DNA from: Rhexocercosporidium sp. MPI-PUGE-AT-0058
Taxonomy: Eukaryota > Ascomycota > Leotiomycetes > Helotiales
Reading direction: 5' to 3'
DNA: 64,000 nucleotides
Assembly: GCA_020746875.1 (NCBI GenBank)
Contig: JAGTJL010000018.1
Span: 868,001 to 932,000, forward strand
The translations under genes and the position numbers were made by a program. Positions 1 to 9,960 of the stretch are shown here, in pieces (the stretch's first letter is position 1; each line of letters starts with the position of its first letter). Below the pieces are notes generated by a model. That model had not been told where the DNA came from, did no database searches, and saw only the letters and a list, made by a program, of their open reading frames with translations.

Positions 1-190
1 CAGCCCCTGAGCAGTACCCACTACTCACTCACGCATTTGATCTCCAATCAGGCTGGATATAGACTAGGGCCTTTTCATTTCATTTTTGTCAAGTTTTGAC
101 GATGATCCCTGGGAAGCCCAAACAGGCTCCCAAGGATCCCGAACTGGACCCTCATGAAAATAGATCCACGTTATGTCATAGGTAATTTCA
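1..190 (+). repeat. Dispersed repeat, little-mutated copy
   Basis: This segment matches 14588-14780 in the same orientation. Shared landmarks are the start (AGCAGTACCCACT), a central CAAGTTTTGACGAT and a later AAGGATCC, with matching order and spacing. The copy at 14.6 kb differs mainly by C-to-T and G-to-A changes, so this one is the less mutated. It begins at the window edge, so the left end of the repeat is unknown. Bases 228-290 also resemble 14520-14580, which suggests a larger mobile element whose class I cannot name. Confidence 0.75.
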
Positions 191-1704
191 GACGACATTT
201 TTGTCGTTTCGCATTCAAAGCGGTCAGTTACCATCGCCGCTCTGCTCAAGCGCTACTCACCCTGGCCTCACCTCTGCCCAGGTTACAATCTCTGCCGCCC
301 GTACGAAAGTTGTCAACTTTACACGACTCTATTCAGGGGGACCAATTCGGCTCCTAGGGGGCCCAAATAGGATCCCTTCAAAAATACATCTTTCTAATCT
401 AGATTAGAACCTCTATTGTACTCTTACAGGTGACTCTTATTCGCGGCACTTATTAATATATCTCTGGGATATCGGGCTAATTTAGTGCAGATCATGTTAA
501 TCCAGCGTAGTGAGACCAGCAAGTCCCTCCCCCGACAGGTCCTTAGTTCAGGCTGCGTAGGGCAGCTGGTCTAGCTAGTTTGATTTTCAGTGTGAATAAG
601 GCACATATGCGATCTTGTAGTATGTTAAGGTTCCTACTTTAAATGCAACTACTTCGAGGTGTACTACTTCACACCGATATATTCGCAATTGTAGTACTCT
701 GAATCTAAAAATAGTTTCAAAGTAAGCTTACTCACTCACAGTGTAGTTTGTTGCACTGCATTTTTTGTGTGATTTCTAGGGCCGCCCATCCTATGCTTGA
801 GGGGCCGAATTGATTCCAAAGGCACTGGCATTGGAATTGGGCAAATTCGGCTCCTTGATGCTGGTGCATCTAAAACGGGAGCACTGACAAGGGACAGAAA
901 TTGGCTCTCCCTTAAGCCTGCGATGCGGGTGGGACAAAATCTGCTCAAATACAACGAAACCCCTCAGAATATTGAGGTCCAAGCCTCAATGTCGGTATAT
1001 AAGCAAGCTAAGTCAAGGCTAAGGAGCCAAGGCAACAAGTTCCTTTCGGCAAATCTTCGGCTTACCTGTAACCTTTTCCGGTCCCTTTGGCCTATGGAGA
1101 ATCAGCCTCTGCTTGAATTTGAACACAACGCCCACCATGAAACCGAGAATGATTGGCCTGATGCGCAGGAGGGCCGTAGTTCTGAGTACTTCCTTTGCAT
1201 ATCTAGATGATTTTTGATGGCCAAACACTTGGAGCTGCTCTGTTAGTAGTCGATACCGCTTAAGTTATCACGTCGCCCTAGCTCCAAGACGACAAAGACC
1301 GCCATTTTCTGAGGGCCACCAAAATGGCGGCTGACAAAACTGCGGGCTGGCATCGAGTATGACGTAATGAATCAATCAATTAATTAATGAACGGGGTGAC
1401 ACTTTCGTAAAGAGGCAAAAGTATGTACTTGTATTGACATGGTGCTTATAAATATCTAATGGGAATCCAAAGCAACTACGCACAACTCAATCGAACTTCC
1501 AATCCTCAAATACCCTACCGTCTCAGCTAGAGGTAACTATTCATAGTTCCGTGATTTCGTACGCTGCTAACGAAGTTTTGAATACGAATACATACAGCCT
1601 GCAAGCTCATGATGTGGGAAACAGCCAAGGTCAGGGAGTACATTGATGCTATCTTATTATTCCGTCGCCTTCAAGGCTGCATCCTCTGTTGTATATCTCG
1701 CAAA
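191..1704. other. Intergenic, no gene supported
   Basis: Open frames here are short, and the longest one (near 797-1210) has no ATG and no recognisable family. GC content is near that of the genic parts. No RNA gene, splice-linked exon or promoter element stands out. Bases 191-420 may still belong to the dispersed repeat at the window edge. Confidence 0.5.
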
Positions 1705-4016
1705 TCAACCCGAACCGGTAGTTTGATTGATGAAACGCCTCCTTGCCTTACCTTGGTGTTTGCGCATGCATGCACGTACGACTCTATTCTGTCGTAGCTT
1801 GCTTTCTCCACTCTTGCAGCCTGGCCAAGAGCAATGTAATTTCCCACCATTTTTTGCCATAGTGGTGGAATCAAGGTGTTCGTAAAGGTGAGATACAAGT
1901 TGTTTCTCATCCTCGAACCTGTGATCGCATGCGGGGAAAAAACAAACGGTCCCAAAGTGATTATTAACCTGATGTTCCCATAAACCTTGTTTCTCGAACG
2001 CCAATCCACATTCAGGGCAATCGACTTTGACTGTCTCCTTGCGTGCTTGGTAAATGTGACAAACCCGGAGGATTGTTCCAAGCCCAGGGGAAGAAGTTAA
2101 AAACCTAACACGTTCTTCATCTGACAAGTTTTTGAGAAACTTATGGCATGGGCTCGCAAGGTGTCTCGCAATTCCAACTGACTGATCGACGAGAATTTTG
2201 CACTCGGAACATTCTGAATCTTTGGAATCGAGGAATGCCTGGTGAAAGACCAATGTTTTGTGATGTTTCAACGTATTTGGCTTCCCAGCTGAGTTCGTTT
2301 TCGACGTCAAGATAGCGCCGCATTCACAGGTATACCCAAGTTCGGCAGGCTGCGGGCCATAGGCAAATTTGCGGAGTGCGCAAGGTCCGTCGATGTGTGT
2401 TTCTAAGGCTTTATTTGGAGGCATGCCAGTCGGGGGGTAAAACAAAGATTGCACTGTCCCGCAAGTACATCGCCAGTCGAACCTGAATCCCTCGCCCTGG
2501 ACACAAATGGATGCAAGTTCTCTCTGCCTGAGTTCAAAACTTAACAGCAATCCAGATCTGATTCTTTCGTATGCTTCACTCCATGCAGAATGTTTTGGAG
2601 ACTGCTCATGTTTTTGATCTTCTCTCGCATTTGCAAGGAGTTCCCCGCAAATACAGATGTAAGGATCATCAGGATTTGCGGAGCGATGTTGGATTGAACG
2701 GCAATGTTTTTCCCACATGTGGATGTGCTTCCAGAAAGTTTTCTGGCCCCAGGTAACTTATGACCACAATTGCAAGTGAAACCGCCATCAGGATGCATGA
2801 TCCCTTTCTCTTTCATTTTGTCTCCTATGTTTCGGCAGAATTCAACTTCGTCCGGACCCCAAGTCCCGGCACGATGTTTCATGTTTTTGCCGGCAGTGCC
2901 TGGCTTCACACCTAAAGCAATAGAGCCTGTTGGCTCAGGGACAGCGTCAACACTTTCTTCTGCTCTAATGCCGGTCTGTCGCTGGCTGGGGCTCCCATGA
3001 AATCCCCTCTCATGAACTGGCCAGACAGAAAGTAGGCGGTCGTTGCGGCCATCCAATGGCTCGGCCAGCTCAAAACGTAGCGCAAGCAGCTTTGCAAGCT
3101 GGCGAGTATCAACCCTAGCGTCGTGGTTTCCATCCACCAGATTGCTGCCAGGAAAGAAGGCCGGGAAAATGGTTTCGAGGCTCCATGATGTGATACCAGG
3201 CATAGCTTTCTTGAGGGTAGGGATTGCCGGGAGAGATTGGTGCTTGACCGAGCCAAGAAGGTTTGGATACCCGAAATGCGATAGGCCTTTGGAAAGAACG
3301 TTGAAATCAACACCACCATAGCTGTACTCAATGAAGGTCGTTTCTCGATTGACGTGGTGTTTGAGTTCTTCGGCAAGTTCTTGCATTGTCCAATTCGGCG
3401 ATGTTCTTTTGCCAGACTTGCGTTCCATGGCTCTGAGATGGTAAAAATCCCACATCGTAGCAAATTCTGGCTTATTCAGTCTATGCTGGTAGCCATCGCC
3501 GTGCTTCTCGCGCTCGCTCTCTTCCCAGTCAATAAAGACTTCGACGAGGGGCTTGCCAAGAAGATCAACGATTGATACTTGCCAGATTTCTACAACACCT
3601 TCATTGAAAACAGAGAATTCTAAGTCAACAAGTACGTAGTCTTTGTAGTTGTGGCTGGGACTGCTTGAAGAATTCAGAAGCTTGAAGGCATCGTTCACTG
3701 GCCTCCAGGCCCTTTCCAGGGACACGCGACTGCGGCTTAGGATGGAGTCGATCTGTTCAGCGGTATCCGATGAAAGCTTGAGACTCAAGCCGTGCCTATG
3801 TTGAATGGCATGAAGAGGACACAGCTTGGACCTCGGGAGAGCACGTGGGCGATCGCACTTCGTACAGGAGGATCCAGACTCAGGCGTATAAAGTCCTTTC
3901 TTATGAAGTTCCTGATAGATCTTTTGTCGGAATCTGCACTTATCGCAGCGGCGCGACAGGCTGAGACCTTCAGTTCTGTGATTCTTGTAAAGTTTGCATG
4001 TCCAAATGGTTTCATT
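1705..4016 (-). CDS. DEDDh exonuclease with multiple zinc fingers, one frameshift
   Basis: Reading leftward, the frame opens after a TAA at 4017-4019 and has no early ATG, so the 5' exon is unresolved. In order: a Cys-rich knuckle (CDKC, then CTKC...CPLH) at 3950-3810; an exonuclease fold of the DnaQ/RNase T type with VDLEFS (first DxE), a middle Asp in GGVDFNVL and a final HDARVDT matching HxAxxD; then a run of CxCG zinc-ribbon-like units (CNCG, CICG, CTCG, CECG) and three C2H2-like fingers to the stop. The frame shifts by one base at the A4 run (T4 on the plus strand, 2739-2742); one extra A would join the two halves inside a CxCG unit. Family knowledge predicts 3'-5' nuclease activity on DNA or RNA; the target is unknown. 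The next gene upstream on this strand also encodes C2H2 fingers and could be its 5' exon. Confidence 0.72.
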
Positions 4017-4204
4017 TTATCCGCTAGGGCAGCTTTCCTCGGAATAGCCATCAAAGGATGGCAGCGCTGCGCCCTGACAAGCAGACTTTCTGGCTGGCAA
4101 AATAATTTGAAGTTCAGGGAACATCACTGTGGAAACGTTAGTTACCGAGAAACAGAAAACGATGCAGACATTCATACATATGATACTGATATTGAAATCC
4201 AGTG

Positions 4205-5194
4205 TTACTTGTCTTTCCACTTTGATGTCTTCAGAAACTTCCTATTCTCAGAAGTTAGCATCAACCGACGTGGCCAATGGCTACAACCGCATCTTGGTAC
4301 CTGGGAAGCTTGGTTCATCAAATACGACATGTACTCGTTGATGGTGGTTTCGTGGCCGTCCTTCTGGCGGCATGACTGTGCATACGCTTGGAGGCTTCGA
4401 CAGGTGAATCTGCCTCTAAACTGACCCAAAGTGCCTGGCCCATAGCGGTAATCTTTGTAGTCGTCCGTCTCGCCTTCCTCATCGTCTTCGCTGTCACTGC
4501 AGTTTCTGTATTGCATCTTCTCTCTACATCCTTTGATTGTAGCTTCATCCACTGGAACGCCGGAAGATGCCTTATGGCGGACGACGGGACGTCGACCCAC
4601 GGGGCGTTGTCGTGGGCCCTTGTGCATTCTTCCCACATGGTCCTGAAGGCACTCCTTTCCGAAGTACGCTTTTGGGGGTGTCTGTGCTGCGCATTCAGGG
4701 TACACGCAATATTGCGGGCCCTCTTTGTGAGCGAGCATGTGGCGATTATACCCTCCAATCGTGAAGGCATATTTGTGAACAGCCAGATAGCAGCCTGGCT
4801 CTGTACAATAATAGAGCCCACAGTCTTGTTCTAATGCTGCGCTGCGGTGTGCCTTGGTCGGTGATGTGAATTCTGTGTGACCAAGATCGGACAATTCACA
4901 AGTGTCTCCATCATTCATTACAGCTACAGGATCATCCAAACACTCTTGCTTGCTCGTCATGTCGGAAGAACGCTTGCAAGAATGTTGATCGGTGTGAATC
5001 TCGGGACCGTGGAAGGATGAGTTGGCTCCCTTATCTGGTTGGCGACACAAACTCAGCCACCAGTCTTGTGCTTCGCGCCTGCGCAACAAACGCTGCTGAT
5101 TGAGTAAGTGATTGTAATTGGCAGCGTCCAGAGCCAGTGCTTCCGTATTCTCCAGCGCTAAGAGTTTATAGTTAGACCGGCAATCCGCAGACAT
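4205..5194 (-). CDS. C2H2 zinc-finger protein, 329 aa
   Basis: Uninterrupted frame from ATG at 5194. Two C2H2-type fingers lie near residues 125-210: YYCTEPGCYLA...HMLAHK and YCVYPECA...HVGRMHK. They are followed by a basic stretch (RQRPVGRRPVVRHK) and an acidic patch (SDSEDDEEGE). The protein is probably nuclear and nucleic-acid-binding, but no target can be read from the sequence. The stop lies only about 190 bp upstream of the open frame of the exonuclease gene. The final codons contain a possible splice donor (AAGTAACA), and a branch-like CTAAC plus CACAG follows about 80 bp later. So this ORF may be the first exon of a single large zinc-finger/exonuclease gene; the simple splice I tested ends in a stop after a few codons, so I keep them separate. 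Confidence 0.65.
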   Translation of the reverse strand: MSADCRSNYKLLALENTEALALDAANYNHLLNQQRLLRRREAQDWWLSLCRQPDKGANSSFHGPEIHTDQHSCKRSSDMTSKQECLDDPVAVMNDGDTCELSDLGHTEFTSPTKAHRSAALEQDCGLYYCTEPGCYLAVHKYAFTIGGYNRHMLAHKEGPQYCVYPECAAQTPPKAYFGKECLQDHVGRMHKGPRQRPVGRRPVVRHKASSGVPVDEATIKGCREKMQYRNCSDSEDDEEGETDDYKDYRYGPGTLGQFRGRFTCRSLQAYAQSCRQKDGHETTINEYMSYLMNQASQVPRCGCSHWPRRLMLTSENRKFLKTSKWKDK

Positions 5195-5948
5195 GTGGCT
5201 GGGGTCGAGTAGCTTCCATTAGCAAGCAAGACTGAGAATACACTTACATCGTTCACTCTCACTTGCCTCTAGGGCTGCAGGGCCTCTGCGAGACATCGTG
5301 CCAGGCTGGCTCGAGGGCCTGTAGCACTTCCAAGCCTTACTCAAGAAAGAATGGGATTTCATGAAAAGCGCATAAAATTTAAATTTCTGAATTAAATTAT
5401 ACTACTCATTCAAATTCAATTCACCCATTTGAGTCTGTCAGTTCGACATGCAGCTAAATTGGGTGCACTACTAGAGCCCCAGACGCTTTTCTAGATATAG
5501 CAGATCTGGCTGCCAGGGTCCTTTGTCTATTAGTTTAATACGCTGATTTTGAATCTAGTGCATGTTCCTCTAATAGATGCACGGTTGTATGAATCTGAAA
5601 ATTTATGCGGCTGTCGACCTCTCGCGCTTATCAGTGCTATCAACAAGGTCAGGTCGAATTCTAAAGGCCATTCCCACCCTGCAATCTAGACGATGTGATC
5701 ACGCAACAATGTTTGTGACGCAATGATCGCGTGGCCGACGGATCTACCGAACAGCATTGGGGAGTATTTACAGCTTATGTACTGTACAAATCGACTAAAT
5801 CCAACATGCAGAACATATTCACTCTGGCCGCTTTGGTCTTGCCCAAGGATAAAGGATTCAAAAACCAGAAATCTGCATTATACATCCATAACCACCACCT
5901 CACAGACAACATCTCAGACCATGTTCTCCTATAAAGGGCATGTTAATT
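5195..5948. other. Intergenic between two minus-strand genes
   Basis: No coding pattern is visible. The segment should hold the promoter of the zinc-finger gene on its left and the 3' region of ADE8 on its right. Bases 5370-5460 are moderately AT-rich. Confidence 0.5.
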
Positions 5949-6793
5949 TCATAACGAAGGTTGTTGCAGTGACATATACCTACAGCTCAAGGATTTTGGA
6001 ACGTCTCGAGGCTTACGTTCCCTGCCCTCCACTATCTCCTGCGCCACCTTCGCCGTTGCCTTCACGATCAGCTCGTGCTCATGGAAATGCATCCTTTCCT
6101 TCAACTCTTCCAGCTCCTCTCCCTCCCACTCAATCTCTTTAACTATGATAGGAGCACCCCTATCCACCTCGTCAATTACGTAGTGGGCCATAATACCCGT
6201 GCGTGTTAGTCGCCCAGTCTTAAACTCTTCGAAAGCTCGCTCAATCGCCATAGCTCCATCGAACTCCCCTGTGCAAATTGTAAGTAGCCAGACCCAGCAT
6301 AATCTCTTAGAACTTACGGGGTAGTGCCGGATGAATATTGATTATCCGTATCCTTGCCCTTTCGATAGGTTCCAGGAAAGCACCTGAGAAGACATGCATC
6401 CAACCAGCGAGAATAATCAACTCAGGCCGTTCCTTATCTGTTGACAGAATCCTCGCAGCCAATGCAGTATCATATTTTTGACGGCCTTCAGCCAATTTCT
6501 GTTCGTCTGTTTCTCCCTTCCGCAAGAAGCCGTTACTGATTGGATTGAAGTAATCCCAAGGAATGCCTAGTCGTGAATTAGTTGCATGCTGTATACACGC
6601 GCATGGGAGAGCTCCTACCTGCTTTATCCGCTCGAACAATTGCGTGTGCATTTCTCCGGTTTGTGATGAGCGAGATAATGAGGCTATTTCGAAGCTGACC
6701 CGTAGATATCGCATCTATGAGAGCCTGGAAGTTCGAGCCAAAGCCAGAGGCCATGACCAGAATACGACATGGCGACTCTTCCGGCCCGGTCAT
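5949..6793 (-). CDS. ADE8: Phosphoribosylglycinamide formyltransferase (three exons)
   Basis: GAR transformylase: transfers a formyl group from 10-formyl-THF to GAR, the third step of purine synthesis, in the cytosol. Exons are 6793-6619, 6566-6318 and 6268-5949; both introns (52 and 49 bp) have GT..AG ends and the joined frame is 744 nt (247 aa). The N-terminus has the substrate loop MASGFGSNFQAL. The middle has LAGWMHVFSGAF and NIHPALPR, and exon 3 has TGIMAHYVIDEVDRGAPI, the family's TG..vH.vd...D.G.pi motif. The conserved Asn-His pair (INIHPAL) and the later Asp are present, so the enzyme looks functional. The ATG at 6793 is the first in-frame one and lies ten residues before the glycine-rich loop. 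In yeast and many fungi the enzyme is monofunctional, as here. Confidence 0.95.
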
Positions 6794-7255
6794 TCTGGAG
6801 GATGTGGCGATGGAATAGGAGGGAGTTCGGACAAGTATAAGTCGCTGTTTCAGGTTTCCGTGTCTGAAGTTTTTTTTGTTGCAGGGGTTCTAACCTAAGG
6901 CAGCAATATTTGAGCTCCGGATTGTAAGCACCAGGAGAGATACGCCAGTTGCAAACCAATCTTTATTCGGCATAGCGTCAAATGACGTTTCATGCCGCGG
7001 CCTCGCACCGCAATCCCCAACTTTTCTTATCCCAACTTACGAGCCCTACATTCCTGACACCGACTTCGACCCTGTGTTCTTGACGGCTAATCTCAGATAA
7101 TCCGTGGGGGAAAGACACTAGTTCCCGAATCTTCAACCCCAAGTGCTAGCGCATCATCACCCACCACACCACGTCCTGCCTCTTCCATTTACCTCCGTCC
7201 ATCAACCCGGCGGCAATATAAACCCACTTCTTACCCCCCTCCCTTTCCAGTCAAT
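6794..7255. promoter_or_regulatory. Divergent intergenic region, ADE8 / DUF7924 pseudogene
   Basis: About 460 bp separate the ADE8 start from the start of the opposite-strand pseudogene, so both promoters should lie here. I see no unambiguous TATA box or binding site and assign none. Confidence 0.4.
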
Positions 7256-8868
7256 ATGGCCCCGCGGCAAGCAAACCGAAACATCCAAAAAGTTGGGCGG
7301 CAAGACTTGGTGCGAAAAAACAAAAGTGAGCAAGCTATTCATACCCACTACGTGTTCTGACTGATCATTGATAGGAACGCGGCCACAAGATATCAAGCAA
7401 GAGCAACCACAACCTTCTGCTCGTAGAAGCACACGCCTACAACGAATTGCACCCAAGAACACGAACACCGAACCCAAGCTCCCACTTCCCTCCCCAACCA
7501 GCAATACGCCCGGCAAAGAGGTAGGGCTCTCTCCTTCTGGTATGCTACAAAGCTAACTTAAGTCAAGTTTCCACAGGCAGGGGACCGAAAACGAAAACGA
7601 AAACAATCGCAAGAAGACGAAGCCCCCCGTCCTCTGTCACTCCTCCTCAGAAGCGGCCGCGGGTGTCCCCTCTAGAATCTCACATTAAAAACACAATCTA
7701 CGGGAACACAGCCAATATAAACGACGACCTAGTTACACATTAGATGAAAGGGATTGCAATGGATCCACCATTGCTCAAGAGGAAGACATCATCATCTTCG
7801 GTTGGAAGGAGATCAGAGGCGAGCGATGGATCTGTGAGAGAAGGTAAGAATCCCGCAGCTAAAAGTCGGTTATATGAGAAGACCCTTCAAGCAACGGGTA
7901 TTTACATAGGCGGCGGACCCGGGATTACCGATGCTTCTCGAGCTCTCTGCAAGTCTCTGCTTGAGGCAGAACAACCTCTTCCTCCAGATTCTTTATTTCG
8001 AGACGATCGATTCGAAGGCACTTGCGAGAGGCTTTGTAACGAAAACGAGGCGAAGGTCGTCCGAGATATTACGCCTCTCCTTGTTCCTTCCGTAGAAGTC
8101 CTATGTGCCTATGGCAAAAAACATTTAGAATCTATAGTAGATCACGTTAACTAGAAGTGGTTTGGCTGTGTACCCCTCGTAGTAGGACTCGTGCCTCAAC
8201 CCGATTACTCCGCTAGGTGTAAAGAAACCATATTTACAAAGGATCAACTTCGGAAGCTGGAACCTTTCATCACAGGGTGGAAAGGTACACCTTTCATGGC
8301 TATAGCCTGGATGTATTTTCCGTATCTTACAATGGAAGTGAAATGTGGGAACGAAGGGCTTAACATCACAGATCGACAAAATGCGCATAGCTCCGGTGTT
8401 ACTGTTAAATAAGTGGTCGATCTGTACCGTAAGGTATCCCGATAACACGATCTTAATTAGGAGGTCCTCTCATTTTCCGTTTAGTATGACTAAGAGGCTG
8501 TCAGGATCTACGGCTACCACCCTGTCATTAATGGAGACCAGACCTCTGTCTACCGTTTCTCCCTTAAAAAGTTTGATATCACGAACGAGAAGGGTATAAA
8601 TAAGTGGGCGACTTATATATTCACGACGAACGTTTACGACATCTATGGTCCGATACACTTTGAGAGACTATGCTCAGCCGTTGATCAACTGCCTGACCCT
8701 CTATCCGATCAACATCAGCCACAGTAATCAGACCTTGAAGTTTTGGCTCAGCCAGATGAGGAAGAAAGCCAATCGGATATAGTCGACTCCCAAGACATTT
8801 TACAATCAGCACCTTCATCTCAGACATCCCAGCCATTATTCAAAAAGCCAAGAAGCAAGCGGTCATAG
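7256..8868 (+). pseudogene. Decayed DUF7924-type fungal protein gene
   Basis: Exon-like segments 7256-7325, 7375-7520 and 7577 onward are separated by clean GT..AG introns. The N-terminus is basic and low-complexity (MAPRQANRN..., then RRSTRLQR), followed by GITDASRAL, ENEAKVVRDITPLLVPS, PQPDYSARC, TMEVKCG, DRQNAHS, YGYHPVINGDQT and NVYDIYGPIHF. I recognise this order from a large fungal family, probably DUF7924; its function is unknown and the Glu-Val-Lys context hints at a nuclease-like fold (inference only). The third segment shifts frame at a C6 run (7623-7628). From 7741 to 8868 a single frame is broken by TAG or TAA at 7741, 8152, 8410, 8443, 8458, 8482, 8491 and 8725, never TGA. That is the expected product of CpA-to-TpA change at CAA/CAG codons. 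About 25 residues usual after the KGIAMDP motif also seem deleted. Confidence 0.7.
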
Positions 8869-9952
8869 GAAATACTTGATCTTGGTGGACTTTGCGGGGC
8901 TGGCGACGGGCAAACCAGCAAGAAGACAAGGGCTTGGACAAGTGGATTGCGGCGATGAAGGATGCGCGAGGCGGGGGCTGGGAATCAAGATTGTTTGCTA
9001 CAAAGGGCTTCAGGAACGATACAATGAAGCTATTGAATCAAATGAACACACGAGTTATTATATAATCCGCCTAGTTATGTCTAATAAAGATACCGCTTGA
9101 AGGCCGGTTCCCATCCGTCCCCTGCTTTTGCGTTGAGTATCGACTTTTTGCCACGGACACATCCACCAACTCTGTCGCCCCCAGCAAGGTTCAGATGTGG
9201 GCATCCGCTCCACCCTTATGGAAGACTAATGAACAGGCAGACTTAGACAAATTGCGGGTCTGTTTCGGATGAAGTTCCACACAGCACGATTTGTGAGCGC
9301 ATCTCTCACTTTGTCATGCACATACTGCCTCACAGCATAATCTAGGAAGCACTAAGCTAGGCTAACGTATCCGCTCTTCTTTCCGTGCCACCTTTTCACA
9401 GATCAAGCTATGCAGACCCCTTCACCCGCAGATGCTGGCTTCATGGACAGACCCACCTCATGCTAAAAGAGGGTATGAGTTGAGCACTGCATAGCCGCTT
9501 TCACCACGTAATGTCACCATTAGCAGGCCTGGCCACCGGTGATCTCCTCTTTCTCAGTCCAGCTGATACGATTGTCCCTTATATGGCATGTATGATCCCT
9601 CCTGAGCTTCAGTGTAAGCCTTTGGTAAGGCAATCTCGCAGCTGCATGAATCTCATGACGATCAACCGGTGAACCAGTCATCCCAATCGTCCGCCGGGAT
9701 AGAACTGGACAAGCCCCTTCCCGAAGTAATGTCACATGTACATGAATAGCACAGGAATCAAACTCGTTGTCGGACACCTTGGCCCTTGACCCTCTACAAG
9801 TAGAACAAAAACTAAGAGAAAAAGAAAGAGAAAGGATACATGCGAGGAAATAACATTAAAATATACAAAAGCAAAGAGGAGTAAATTGAATACTACCGAA
9901 ATTCGTATCATATAAAATCGCGCCTGTGGACATTAATGAGACGTTGTGGAAT
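8869..9952. other. Intergenic before the hAT element
   Basis: Possibly the 3' end of the pseudogene's transcript (to about 9064) and then unique sequence. No conserved open frame, RNA gene or repeat was recognised. Confidence 0.45.
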
Positions 9953-9960
9953 GATGAGGC
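9953..9960. repeat. 8-bp target-site duplication of hAT element 1 (left)
   Basis: GATGAGGC here recurs exactly at 12305-12312, immediately outside the other end of the element. Perfect 8-bp duplications are diagnostic of hAT transposition. Confidence 0.9.

Noticed and set aside
797..1210. 137-codon open frame on the plus strand
   Set aside because: Begins with TTG, lacks any ATG near the start, and shows no domain or codon pattern; a competing frame overlaps on the other strand.
7741..8727. Possible stop-codon reassignment (TAA/TAG read as Gln)
   Set aside because: COX13, ADE8 and the phosphotransferase-like gene end normally at TAA or TAG, so the standard code applies; RIP-type nonsense mutation is the simpler explanation.
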